Shown here: in pieces, positions 54,906 to 63,546 of the stretch | Position numbering within the stretch: the stretch's first letter is position 1 | Layout of the letters: each line of letters opens with the position of its first letter | Source: Streptomyces sp. Edi2 | GTDB lineage: Bacteria > Actinomycetota > Actinomycetes > Streptomycetales > Streptomycetaceae | Length of the DNA: 64,000 nt | Reading direction: 5' to 3' | Assembly (NCBI RefSeq): GCF_040253635.1 | Contig: NZ_JBEJGX010000003.1 | Location: 8,147,501 to 8,211,500, forward strand | Program-made: the position numbers and the translations under genes | The notes under the pieces: model-generated | The model's database searches: none | The model's input: only the letters and a program-made list of their open reading frames with translations | Told to the model about the DNA's origin: nothing

Positions 54906-56165
54906 TCAGGCCGTCGCCGCTGCCGCGGGTTTCTGCGGTGTCGGTTTGTGCGGCGCCGGCAGCGAGCCGTGCCGCCGCAGCCAGACCACGCCCAGGGCGG
55001 AGGCGAGTCCGAACAGTGAGCAGCACACCCAGGGCAGCCAGCCGGCGTCGTCCCGTGCTCCGGTGTCCATGGCCCAGCCGACGACCGTGTTGCCGACGGC
55101 GGCGGCGATGCCCGAGACGACGTAGAAGATCCCGAAGTACGTGCCGGTCAGCTCGGGCCGGCCGAAGCCGGGGATCAGCTCCATCACGAAGGGCTGGGCG
55201 ACCATCACGCCGAGGTAGAGCAGGAGGGCACCGAGCAGGACGGGCACGGCGTCGGGCCAACCGGGGGAGCCGGTGTCCGCCACCAGGGCCGGCGGCAGGA
55301 ACGCCAGGCCCATCAGGGAGAGGCCGACGATGATCCAGCGGGCCCGGCTGCCACGGGAGGTGAGTGCACGGGTGATGCGCAGTTGGAGGGCGAGGTTGGA
55401 CACGGTGCCGACGAGGAAGACGAGGCCCGCCGCGCCGTCCCAGCCGGTCGCGCGTCGCGCCCCGTCGGGCAGCAGCAGGTACAGCTGGTTCTGCAGGGTG
55501 AACATGCCGACCATGGCGAGGGCGAAGGCCAGGAAGGCCCGGTTGCCCAGGACTTCCCGCCAGTCCGCCAGCACGGTGCCCTCACTCGGCTTGACCTGCC
55601 GGGCGGGGAGGACCAGGGCCTGGGCGACCGTGAGGGCCGCGAAGATCCCGGCCGCGGTCAGCGCGGACGTACGGAAGTCCACCAGGAGCAGCGCGCTGCC
55701 CAGCAGCGGCCCGATCAGCGCGCCGGTCGTGGCGAACATGTTGAACAGGGCGAACGCCTCGGCCTTGCGGGCGTCGGCCTCCTGGGCGAGGTAGGCGCGC
55801 ACAGCCGGGTTGAACAGTGCCCCGGCAAGGCCGCTGAGTACCGAAGCGGCGAGGAGCAGGGGCAGGCCGTCGCCGAGGGCGAACAGCGCGAACCCGACGG
55901 TGCGCAGCGCACAGCCGGCGATGATCACGCCCCGCGCGCCGAGCCGGTCGGAGGCGGAGCCGCCGATGAGGAAAAGGCCCTGCTGACTGAGGTTGCGTAC
56001 GCCGAGGACAACTCCGACGACGGCCGCCGAGAGGCCCAGGTTCTCGTCGAGATGGGTGGCGAGGTAGGGGATGAGGAGGTAGAAGCCGGTGTTGACGCCG
56101 AGCTGGTTGACCAGCAGGAGCTGGACCGCGAGCGGGAAGCGGCGCATCTCATGCCACGTCTTCAC
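54906..56165 (-). CDS. MFS transporter, probable metallophore exporter
   Basis: 419 residues from GTG 56165, chosen for GGAGG six bases upstream; it overlaps the epimerase gene by 17 bp. Twelve hydrophobic segments with the motif A-like loop GGSASDRLGARGVI after segment 2. The position between biosynthetic genes and import genes matches the exporter in Cnt-type and EDDS-type metallophore loci, and that role is inferred. Confidence 0.88.
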   Translation of the reverse strand: MKTWHEMRRFPLAVQLLLVNQLGVNTGFYLLIPYLATHLDENLGLSAAVVGVVLGVRNLSQQGLFLIGGSASDRLGARGVIIAGCALRTVGFALFALGDGLPLLLAASVLSGLAGALFNPAVRAYLAQEADARKAEAFALFNMFATTGALIGPLLGSALLLVDFRTSALTAAGIFAALTVAQALVLPARQVKPSEGTVLADWREVLGNRAFLAFALAMVGMFTLQNQLYLLLPDGARRATGWDGAAGLVFLVGTVSNLALQLRITRALTSRGSRARWIIVGLSLMGLAFLPPALVADTGSPGWPDAVPVLLGALLLYLGVMVAQPFVMELIPGFGRPELTGTYFGIFYVVSGIAAAVGNTVVGWAMDTGARDDAGWLPWVCCSLFGLASALGVVWLRRHGSLPAPHKPTPQKPAAAATA

Positions 56166-57213
56166 GGCCCACCTCCCGCAGCTCCACGCCCAGCCCGGGC
56201 AGGGCACCGGCGCGTACGCAGCCGTCCTGGCCCCCGATCCCGGTCCACGGGTCGTGCGCGAGCAGCAGATGTCCGTCGAGGTCGGCCCAGCGGGCGCGGT
56301 CGGCGAGGTGCACGGCGGGCGCCAAGCCGAGACTGCTGGCGGTCAGGCAGCCGAGCATCAGCTCGGTGCCGCTGCCGTCGATCAACTCGGCGATCCGCAG
56401 CGCCGCGTGGACGCCACCGCACTTGGCGAGCTTGACGTTGATGCCCTGGACCCGTCCGGCCAGCCGCTGGGCGTCGTCGAAGCCGACGGCGTCCTCGTCG
56501 GCGATGACCGGCAGGGGCGACTTCTCGGCAAGGGCGCCCAGCGCGTCGGGGTCACCCGGAGCAAGCGGCTGTTCCACGGCTTCGACGCCCAGGTCCGCGA
56601 ACCGTGGCAGCAGGGCCGTGGCCTGTGCCGTGCTCCAGGCGCCGTTCGGATCGAGCAGCAGCCGCGTCCCGGGCGCCGCGTCGCGGATGACGCGGACGCG
56701 CTCCACATCGTCCTCGGGATCGGGTGTGCCCGCCTTGACCTTGATCACCTCGAAGCCGCTCGCGGCGAGGCACCGGGCCTGTGCGGCGGCGCGCAGGGGC
56801 GAGGTGATGCCGATGGTCCGGGCCGTGGCGGCAACCGGAGCTACGTGCGTACCGAGGAGCCGGTGCACGGGACGGTCCGCCCGCTTGCCGACCAGGTCGA
56901 GCAGCGCGGCGTCCACGGTGGCGGTCACGGCCGGGGGAGTGTCCGGCGGCCCGGCCAACTCGCCCGTCCGCAGGGCCTCCAGGGCGCTCTCGGGATCGGG
57001 AAAGCGGGCGAGATCCGTGCCGACGGCGAAGAAGCGTTGCCGGAGCGTTGCGGCGTCGAGCCCGTAGTAGACGCTCGTCACCGCCTCTCCGTGGCCGCGC
57101 AGACCGTCGTGTTCGACGGTGAGCCACACGGCCTCACGGGCGGACAGGGTGGCGCGGGAGATGCGCAGCGGCTCGGTGAGTTCGAGGCGTACGGTGCGCA
57201 AGCCGGACTTCAT
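56149..57213 (-). CDS. Enolase-superfamily epimerase/racemase
   Basis: 354 residues from ATG 57213 (AAAGGA upstream). All catalytic residues of the MLE/dipeptide-epimerase group are present: Lys158 and Lys160 (VIKVKAG), metal ligands Asp188 (LLLDPNGAW), Glu214 (VEQPL) and Asp239 (VIADEDAV), and the second base Lys264 (KLAKCGG). It abstracts the alpha-proton of an amino-acid or dipeptide carboxylate, epimerising it, with Mg2+. In context it may set the stereochemistry of an amino-acid-derived ligand made by the ATP-grasp and PLP enzymes. The start overlaps the preceding stop (ATGA). Confidence 0.88.
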   Translation of the reverse strand: MKSGLRTVRLELTEPLRISRATLSAREAVWLTVEHDGLRGHGEAVTSVYYGLDAATLRQRFFAVGTDLARFPDPESALEALRTGELAGPPDTPPAVTATVDAALLDLVGKRADRPVHRLLGTHVAPVAATARTIGITSPLRAAAQARCLAASGFEVIKVKAGTPDPEDDVERVRVIRDAAPGTRLLLDPNGAWSTAQATALLPRFADLGVEAVEQPLAPGDPDALGALAEKSPLPVIADEDAVGFDDAQRLAGRVQGINVKLAKCGGVHAALRIAELIDGSGTELMLGCLTASSLGLAPAVHLADRARWADLDGHLLLAHDPWTGIGGQDGCVRAGALPGLGVELREVGREDVA

Positions 57214-58304
57214 GGATTCCTTTCCGAAGGGGGTGTGGCCGCCCGGAGCGGGTCGGCGATGCGCGTGCACCGCGCCCAGCCGACGGCCTCGGCCGCGCCG
57301 GGGTGCGGGATCTCGACGGGCCGGACGGCCGCGGTGGACGGGGCCAGGCCGTGCGCGGCGGTGAAGTCGTCGTCGAAGACCGTGCCGAGGTAGCGGTGCG
57401 GTCCGTCGGGAAAGACGGTCGCGACCACCGCGCCCGGGTGCACACGGGAGGCCCATGCGGCGACGCGTGCCACTGCCCCCGTGCTCCAGCCGCCGCTGAC
57501 GAAGCTGCCGCGGGCCAGGCGGCGGCAGCTGTCCACCGCCTCGGCGGGGCCGACCCAGTGGACTTCGTCGAAGGTGTCGTAGGCGACGTTGCGCGGGTGG
57601 ATGCTGCTGCCCAGTCCGCGCATCAGCCTCGGGCGGGCCGGCTGGCCGAAGATCGTCGACCCGGTGGCGTCGACGCCGATCAGCCGCAGGGCGGGCCAGT
57701 GCCGGCGCAGCGGGGCGATGATCCCGGCGCTGTGTCCGCCGGTACCGACGCTGCACACCAGGACGTCGGCGTGGTCCAGCTGCACGGCGAGTTCGGCGGC
57801 GAGGGAGGCGTATCCGGTGTTGTTGTCGGGGTTGTTGTACTGGTCGGGCCAGTAGGCGCCGGGCAGCACCGCGAGCAGTTCCCGCAGCCGGGCGAGCCGG
57901 GCCGCCTGCCAGCCGCCTTCCGGAGCGGGCCGGTCCACGAGTTCCAGGCGCACCCCGTGGGCACGCAGCAACTGCCGCATGGAGGGCTCCAATTCACTGT
58001 CGCCGACCAGCACGACGGGGTGGCCGAGGGCCTGTCCGGCGAAGGCCAGCCCGATGCCGAGCGTGCCGGACGTGGACTCCACCACCGGGGCGCCGGGCCG
58101 CAGTTCACCGCGCTCGCGGGCGCCCAGCAGCATGGACACCGCGGCCCGCGCCTTCATACCGCCCGCGCCGAGCCCTTCGAGCTTGGCCCAGAAACCGGGG
58201 TGCGGGCCCGCCAGCTCGGTGGTGATGCGCACCAGCGGAGTGCGGCCGAGCAGGGTCAGCAGCTCCGGGCGGGCGACGGCCGGCCCGGCGTCTGTCACGG
58301 TCAC
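57210..58304 (-). CDS. PLP-dependent cysteine-synthase-like enzyme
   Basis: 364 residues from GTG 58304 (GGAGGT upstream, overlapping the previous stop). Fold-type II PLP enzyme: LLGRTPLVRITTELAG, Schiff-base Lys51 in GAGGMKARAAV, substrate loop ESTSGTLGIGLA, phosphate-binding SVGTGGHSAGI. Family members replace the beta-substituent of serine or cysteine derivatives; SbnA uses O-phosphoserine and glutamate on the way to 2,3-diaminopropionate. A similar C-N bond formation for a metal ligand is plausible here. The usual NPGGSxK is altered to GAGGMK, suggesting an unusual substrate. Confidence 0.88.
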   Translation of the reverse strand: MTVTDAGPAVARPELLTLLGRTPLVRITTELAGPHPGFWAKLEGLGAGGMKARAAVSMLLGARERGELRPGAPVVESTSGTLGIGLAFAGQALGHPVVLVGDSELEPSMRQLLRAHGVRLELVDRPAPEGGWQAARLARLRELLAVLPGAYWPDQYNNPDNNTGYASLAAELAVQLDHADVLVCSVGTGGHSAGIIAPLRRHWPALRLIGVDATGSTIFGQPARPRLMRGLGSSIHPRNVAYDTFDEVHWVGPAEAVDSCRRLARGSFVSGGWSTGAVARVAAWASRVHPGAVVATVFPDGPHRYLGTVFDDDFTAAHGLAPSTAAVRPVEIPHPGAAEAVGWARCTRIADPLRAATPPSERNP

Positions 58305-59149
58305 GGGGTACCTCCGGGACGGTCCGCGCGGTAGCGGTGGACGGTGCCGGGGCCGCCGTCCAGCCAGAAGAACGGGTAGGGCTCCGCGCACACCGCGCTC
58401 ACCCCGTGGCCGAGGAAGCGCGGCAGGATCGCGCTACCGGTCTGGGCGAACATCACCAGCTGCTTGCCGTGCCGCAGCGCGTGCTCCCGCAGCGGCTCGA
58501 AGGTCCCGTTGCCCAGCGTCATCCCGGACACCAGCAGCGCGTCGCACCGCCCGGCCGCGCCGAGCGCGTCGGTGACGACCGGTTCGCCCCACTCCGTCGT
58601 CCCGCCCTTGAGGTCGCACGGCACATAACTGAATCCCCGCGAACGCAGCGCTTCCAGAAGGGAGTTGACGACGCCGACCACGAGCACGACCGCACCCGGT
58701 GGCAGGTCGACGAGCTCGACGACGGCCCCGGCCCGAGCCCGGGACTTCTCCAGTGACGTCCCGGCCGGCAACGGCACCGGCCAGGCTCCGTGGTCCGGAG
58801 TGTGCGGGGCGGTGTGCATCAGATAGGCATCGAGTGCCGCGACCCGTACCGGCGGCAGCGGATGCTCCAGCAGCCGCGCCACGTCGGCGCCCACACACTC
58901 CTCGACCGCGTCGTCGGACAGCGCACCGGGCTCGACCGCGCACGAGCCGACGGCCCCACCCAGCCGCAGACTGAGCACTTCGTTGCGGTACCCGGTGCCG
59001 CGCCCGGCGTGCCGTACGGCCTGCCGCGTGGTGAAGGCCACCTCGATCCGCTGACCGGCGGGATCCCGGCCCAGCTCGCCGGCCAGGGTGCGCCGTATGA
59101 GCTCGTCGTACGTCGTCCCGCGGACGGACGCCGCGGCGGCGGAGGTCAT
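58301..59149 (-). CDS. DUF364/DUF4213-type Rossmann protein (putative heavy-metal chelation family)
   Basis: 282 residues, ATG 59149 overlapping the ATP-grasp stop. N-terminal alpha/beta domain (about 1-125: YDELIRRTLAGELGRDPAGQ, LSLRLGGAVGSCAVEPGALS) and a C-terminal Rossmann-like domain (about 135-275: AVVLVVGVVNSLLEALRSRG, DALLVSGMTLGNGTFEPLRE, MFAQTGSAILPRFLGHGVSA). The family was proposed to act in metal chelation and is often encoded beside metal or siderophore ABC importers. Its biochemical role is not established; here it may be a biosynthetic enzyme or metal handler. Confidence 0.82.
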   Translation of the reverse strand: MTSAAAASVRGTTYDELIRRTLAGELGRDPAGQRIEVAFTTRQAVRHAGRGTGYRNEVLSLRLGGAVGSCAVEPGALSDDAVEECVGADVARLLEHPLPPVRVAALDAYLMHTAPHTPDHGAWPVPLPAGTSLEKSRARAGAVVELVDLPPGAVVLVVGVVNSLLEALRSRGFSYVPCDLKGGTTEWGEPVVTDALGAAGRCDALLVSGMTLGNGTFEPLREHALRHGKQLVMFAQTGSAILPRFLGHGVSAVCAEPYPFFWLDGGPGTVHRYRADRPGGTP

Positions 59150-60402
59150 CGGATCACCAGCCCGGACCGCAGTTCGGCGAGCAGGTCCTCGACCCGGTCG
59201 CGGGCGCCGGTGCCCTCCGGGGCGCCCGCCATGACGTGCCCCAGGTACGCGTTGTTGCTGCCCGCCGCCTTGACCTGACGGCCGGGCTCGGCGAGCTGGA
59301 CCTCCAGCACGTCCGGTGCGTCCCGTAGCGGGCCGGCCTCCAGGGATACGAGGGTGCCGGCGGTGTGCGGTACGAGGAAGCCGATGGCGGCGCTGCGCAC
59401 CCCGGTGTCGGTACGCCGGAGGTCGGGGGCGCGGCCCAGCGCGACGTCCACGAAGGCCGCGGCCAGATCGATACCCATCACGTGGCGGATGAGCTCGGTG
59501 ATCCGGTTCCCCGCGGGGCGCGGATTGACCTCGACCACGCGCGGGCCGCCGGAGGTCAGCTTGATCTCGGTGTGCGCCACGACCCCGTCGGTCAGGCCGA
59601 GCGCCGTGAGTGCCGCCAGCGCGGTCCGCTCGGCGGCCTCCGCGTCCGCGGCGGACAGCGCCGCGGGGAACATGTGGCCGGTCTCGATGAAGGCCGGCGC
59701 CCCGCCGATGCTCTTGTCGGTCACACCGACCACATGGACCGCGCCCGCGTGCGAGACGGTCTCGACGCTCACCTCGGGGCCGTCCAGCATCTCCTCCAGC
59801 AGCACCACGGGCGCCCGCCGCTGCCCGCGTGCATTGACCGGAAAGTCGGCCAAGTCGCGTACCACAGAGGCAAGTTGGGATTCATCATCCACTCGTCGTA
59901 CATACATGCCCGCGCACAGGTCGATGGGTTTGACGACCAGCGGATAGCCGATCTCCCGCGCGGCGCCCGCGAGGTCGGCCCACTCCTCGTGGACGGCGAA
60001 GCGCGGACCGGGCAGCCCGGCGTCGGCGAGGACGCGGCGGGTGGCGTCCTTGCGGCAGGCGTTCTCGACAGCCTCGGGGCTCGGGCCGGGCAGGCCCAGG
60101 TGGCCGGCGATCCGCGCCACGGCCGGCAGGTAGTAGTCGCAGGACGTGACCACGCCGTCGAACCCCAGGGCCGCGTGCAGCCGCTCCACCAGGGGAATCA
60201 GCGTCGCGGTGTCGTTGGTGTCCGCGGTGATCACATGGCGGGCGGCGAGGAGCGGGTGCGCCGTGCCCTCGGGGGCGGAGCGCAGGTAGTGGTGCAGGTC
60301 ACGGGTGAGGAAGGTGAACTCGTGCCCGCTCTCCCTGATCGCCCGTGGCAGCAGCCTGCTCATCGATCCGACCCAGCTCTCGACCACCAGTAGATGAGCC
60401 AC
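59146..60402 (-). CDS. ATP-grasp ligase, first gene of the metallophore operon
   Basis: 418 residues from GTG 60402 (GGGAAGGGAA upstream). ATP-grasp core: AGLPGPRFAVHEEWADLAGA, YPLVVKPIDLCAGMYVRRV (ATP-binding Lys), VVLLEEMLDGPEVSVETVSH (adenine/metal Glu), EIKLTSGGPRVVEVNPRPAGN (metal-binding Glu and Asn). It belongs to the carbamoyl-phosphate-synthase-like L-amino-acid ligases that join a carboxylate to an amine through an acyl phosphate. It probably makes the amide bond of the ligand. The Zur-like dyad lies 90 bp upstream. Confidence 0.9.
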   Translation of the reverse strand: MAHLLVVESWVGSMSRLLPRAIRESGHEFTFLTRDLHHYLRSAPEGTAHPLLAARHVITADTNDTATLIPLVERLHAALGFDGVVTSCDYYLPAVARIAGHLGLPGPSPEAVENACRKDATRRVLADAGLPGPRFAVHEEWADLAGAAREIGYPLVVKPIDLCAGMYVRRVDDESQLASVVRDLADFPVNARGQRRAPVVLLEEMLDGPEVSVETVSHAGAVHVVGVTDKSIGGAPAFIETGHMFPAALSAADAEAAERTALAALTALGLTDGVVAHTEIKLTSGGPRVVEVNPRPAGNRITELIRHVMGIDLAAAFVDVALGRAPDLRRTDTGVRSAAIGFLVPHTAGTLVSLEAGPLRDAPDVLEVQLAEPGRQVKAAGSNNAYLGHVMAGAPEGTGARDRVEDLLAELRSGLVIR

Positions 60403-60491
60403 AACTTCCCTTCCCAGGCTGATGTGCAGGTATCGGGGCAGCCCGACGGCGCCCCTCTGGGGGCGGACGGTGTTGCCAGGAGAGACGATAT

Positions 60492-60506
60492 CGATAATCA
60501 TTTTCA
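60492..60506. promoter_or_regulatory. Zur-type Fur-family operator in the divergent promoter
   Basis: CGATAATCATTTTCA, a 7-1-7 dyad that matches TGAAAATCATTTTCA, the Streptomyces Zur consensus as I know it, at 13 of 15 positions. It lies 90 bp upstream of the ATP-grasp start and 36 bp upstream of the secreted peptidase start. It differs from the DmdR/IdeR iron box (TTAGGTTAGGCTAACCTAA-like), so zinc rather than iron control is favoured. It is conspicuously AT-rich against its surroundings. Confidence 0.7.
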
Positions 60507-60541
60507 TTGTCATGTTCGATGCACCTCGCTGGAGACACCCC

Positions 60542-62035
60542 GTGATTCCTCCCGCACGCCGCACGGCCCACCTGTGCGCGCTGGCAGCCCTCGTCCTCAC
60601 CCCGCTCCCCGCCGTACCAGCCCAGGCAGCGGCACCCCCGGCCGCACTCCGCTTCGGCGCCTGTCCCGACTCCGTTCCCGCTCCGCCGGCGCCGGAGCAC
60701 GTCGAGTGCGCCCGGCTGAGCGTGCCGCTGGACTGGGACCGGCCCCAGGGACAGCACATCGAACTGTCCCTCTCCCGGGTGCGCGCCTCGGGCACCCCTG
60801 CCGAACGGCGCGGTGCCCTGCTGGTCAACCCCGGCGGCCCGGGCGGCTCCGGGCTGCCGTACGCGGTCACGAAGCGGGCCAAACTCCCGGCGGGCGTGCG
60901 GCGTTCGTACGACGTCATCGGCTTTGACCCGCGCGGCGTCGGACGGAGCGCTCCCGCCGACTGCGGCACCATGGGCGGCCTCTTCGCCGCCCCGGGCGCG
61001 GACCCCGTACCGGTCGCCCCCGCCACCGAGCGGACGTACCTGACCTCGCTCCGGAACATGGCCGACGACTGCGCAGCGGGCGCGAAGCACGCGCTGCCGT
61101 ACCTCTCCACGGAACAGACCGTGCGGGACATGGACGCGATACGCGTCGCGCTCGGCGAGCGGAAGACGAACTTCCTCGGCGTCTCCTACGGCACCTATCT
61201 CGGCGCCGCCTATGCGGCACGCTTCCCGCACCGCACCGGGCGCATGGTCCTCGACAGCGTGGTCGGGCCTTGGGACTGGTACGACTTCGACGTCGTGCAG
61301 AGCCGCGCGCTCCTGCGGCAGCGGGACCGGTTCTTCGCCTGGGCCGCCGATCACCACGAGCACTTCCGGCTGGGCGGCGACGCGCACCGGACCCGCCGGG
61401 CCTACCTGCGCGTGCGCGAAGAGCTCGCCGCCCGCCCGGTGAACGGCTTCGGCCCCGCGGAGTTCGACCGCGCCGTCTACCGTGCGCTGGGCCGCACGGA
61501 ACGCTGGTCCGGCCTCGCCGACGGACTGCGCGCGTATCTGGACGACGGCGTCGTCGACGGCCTCCGGCCCGACAGCGCCTTCGACGGCCCGGACTCACGC
61601 AACTACGAGGCCGCCAACCGCATCGTCAAGTGCGCCGACGGCCCCGCCCCCGCACCGCGGCGGATCATCGCGGACCTCCGCCACACCCGCAGTCTCGACC
61701 CCCAGCCGGTACTGACCGGCATGGAAGCCTCCACCTGCGCCTACTGGCAGCACCACCCCGCCCGCCGCACCCCGCTCGGCAGCCGCGACGCGCCACCGGC
61801 CTTGCTGGTGGCCTCGGCCCACGACCCCGTCACCCCCATCGAGGGAGCACACCAGCTGCAGCGCCTGCTCCCCGGCTCGCGCCTGCTGACCCTCGACAAC
61901 GACTTCTCCCACGGCGTGTTCGCCAGCCGCGGCAACGCCTGCGTGGACCACGCCGCGGCGGCGTATCTCGTCGGCGGCAGGACGCCGGAGGCGGACGTGC
62001 GCTGCGAAGGCCCCGGGCTGCCGGCGGTGTCCTGA
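60542..62035 (+). CDS. Secreted alpha/beta-hydrolase peptidase, tripeptidyl-aminopeptidase-like
   Basis: About 497 residues from GTG 60542, chosen because GGAG lies seven bases upstream (an ATG at 60512 lacks one). A signal peptide ends near AQAAAPP. The oxyanion region is LLVNPGGPGGSG; nucleophile GVSYGTYLG; Asp in ASAHDPVTPIEGA and His in DNDFSHGVF within the TAP-like C-terminal domain. Streptomyces relatives (SlpD/SlpE, TAP) release short peptides from protein N-termini outside the cell. Its promoter shares the Zur-type operator with the metallophore operon, so it may be zinc-regulated too. Confidence 0.88.
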   Translation: MIPPARRTAHLCALAALVLTPLPAVPAQAAAPPAALRFGACPDSVPAPPAPEHVECARLSVPLDWDRPQGQHIELSLSRVRASGTPAERRGALLVNPGGPGGSGLPYAVTKRAKLPAGVRRSYDVIGFDPRGVGRSAPADCGTMGGLFAAPGADPVPVAPATERTYLTSLRNMADDCAAGAKHALPYLSTEQTVRDMDAIRVALGERKTNFLGVSYGTYLGAAYAARFPHRTGRMVLDSVVGPWDWYDFDVVQSRALLRQRDRFFAWAADHHEHFRLGGDAHRTRRAYLRVREELAARPVNGFGPAEFDRAVYRALGRTERWSGLADGLRAYLDDGVVDGLRPDSAFDGPDSRNYEAANRIVKCADGPAPAPRRIIADLRHTRSLDPQPVLTGMEASTCAYWQHHPARRTPLGSRDAPPALLVASAHDPVTPIEGAHQLQRLLPGSRLLTLDNDFSHGVFASRGNACVDHAAAAYLVGGRTPEADVRCEGPGLPAVS

Positions 62036-62345
62036 CGGTTCAAGGGCGGGCGGGGCATTCTGATCGCCGACCGAGGCCGGCGGGCTGCGGCCTGGGGACT
62101 TCGAAGTGCACCGCGTCGACGCCAGGCCCGTGCTCGCCGGTGGTGCGGGCGCCGAAGATCTCCTTGGTCATGCTCCGCCCGGAGGCTTTGGCGCCTTCTG
62201 CCCTGACGTGGCGTGCAGGGAGATCAGGTAGGTGCTGCCGTGGACGTGGCCGTAGCTGTAGCCGGGAGTGGTGGCGGCGAAGCCGGAGGCGATGCGCACC
62301 ATGGCGCGCGCCGGCCGATGTCCACGGTGTGGTCGCCGGTCGCTG
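62036..62345. other. Intergenic with possible relic
   Basis: About 310 bp. On the minus strand a short coding-like run (PGYSYGHVHGSTYLISLHA) faintly resembles the C-terminal part of penicillin-acylase-family proteins, with a stop soon after; the assignment is weak. Confidence 0.25.
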
Positions 62346-63041
62346 TCACAAGCTCAGCACGAGGTCGCGGACGGCGGCCGGCTGGGACAGGAACGGGTGG
62401 TGGCCGGCGTCCAGTTCCACGACGCTGCCGGCCCGGCGGGCGAACTCGCGTTGGAGCTCGGCGGGGGTGCCGCGGTCCTGTGCGCAGACGAGGTACGTCG
62501 CGGCCACGTGCTGCCAGGCCGCGGACTGCACCGGCTGCTCGAGGACCGTCAGGCTCTGCCGGGCCGTCTTGTCCATGGCCTGTCGCTGGATCTCCGGACC
62601 GCAGTCTTGGAGGAATGTCTCGGCCAGGGCGTCCGGCCGGACGGTGAACGTGCCACCCTCGGGATCGATGTCGAGGAACGGGGCGGGCTCCTGGCCGCCG
62701 AACGAGGAGAGGCTCTGCCCGGCCTCGGGCAGGTAGCTGGACACGAGCAACAGATGGCGCACAGCCTCGACGCCTGCCGCTGCCTCTGCGGTGACGATGC
62801 CGCCGTAGCTGTGGGCGACCACGACGGTCGGCTCGTCGCTCGCCGTCAGCACCCCGCGGACCGCGGCGACGTCCTCCGCCAGCCCCGGGCCTTGCGCGCT
62901 TGTCGGCTCACCCGTCTCGCCGCAACTCGGCAGGGCGGGCGCCTCGCAGGCGACGTTCCGCTCGGCCAGCAGCTCAGCGGTGTGGTGCCACCACCACGAT
63001 CCGTCCTTGACGCATGCCCCATGCACGAAAACGACTCTCAT
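62346..63041 (-). CDS. Alpha/beta-hydrolase, EstC/salicylate-esterase-like
   Basis: 231 residues. HG oxyanion motif VVFVHGACVKDGSWWWH, nucleophile elbow VVAHSYGGIV, Asp in CAQDRGTP and His in DAGHHPFLSQPAAV: the complete triad of small soluble esterases. No signal peptide, so cytosolic. Substrate unknown. It is a single gene on the right flank. Confidence 0.9.
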   Translation of the reverse strand: MRVVFVHGACVKDGSWWWHHTAELLAERNVACEAPALPSCGETGEPTSAQGPGLAEDVAAVRGVLTASDEPTVVVAHSYGGIVTAEAAAGVEAVRHLLLVSSYLPEAGQSLSSFGGQEPAPFLDIDPEGGTFTVRPDALAETFLQDCGPEIQRQAMDKTARQSLTVLEQPVQSAAWQHVAATYLVCAQDRGTPAELQREFARRAGSVVELDAGHHPFLSQPAAVRDLVLSL

Positions 63042-63149
63042 GACGACCTCCTGGTCCGGATCCGATCAGCTACCGAGGACCCTAGATGTTCCGGTCGTCG
63101 GCCGCCTCGGACCGTCGCTCGCACTTCCGCCCCGTCAGCGATTTCGTAA

Positions 63150-63470
63150 GGACGCCGTGTTGATCGTCGACGGCGCCCTCCTTTCTGGTGCGAAGGCCGC
63201 CGTCGGCCGGGCCGCGGTCATCGCGGACGGCGGTTACCGGGGCACCAGCCTGCTCATCCCGCACACTGCCGTGAATGCGGCCAGACCGCACTGCCGGCTC
63301 GGAAGGAGGCGCACAACACCTCTCACCGCAAGGGTTCGGGCCCGTGTCGAGTACGTCTTGGCGCGGATGTAGGCCTGGAAGACCCTTCGCGCTTGCCGTC
63401 TGAAGGCGACGGCGTTCACGCGCCATGCTCGGCATGACCCGGCTGTACCACCTCGCCCTCACGGGATATC
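63150..63470 (+). pseudogene. Decayed IS5-type transposase
   Basis: Segments ADGGYRGTSLLIPH, TARVRARVEYVLARM and, in other frames, AWKTLRACRLK and TRHARHDPAVPP match the C-terminal half of IS5-family transposases (RVRARVEHALARMKTWKILR). Stops and frameshifts interrupt it and the N-terminal half is missing. Confidence 0.7.
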
Positions 63471-63546
63471 TCCCGTCCCATACCGGGCCAGAGAGGTCCA
63501 AGGGAGGAGGCTCCCCCAGCTCCCACCCCTCCGGCTCGGAGAATGC

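Noticed and set aside
60492..60506. Reading the dyad as an iron (DmdR/IdeR) box
   Set aside because: The actinobacterial iron box has a TTAGG-type arm not present here; the match is to the Fur/Zur-type 7-1-7 form.
62036..62345. Penicillin acylase relic
   Set aside because: Only a short weak similarity (YSYGHVHGS); not enough to annotate as a pseudogene.
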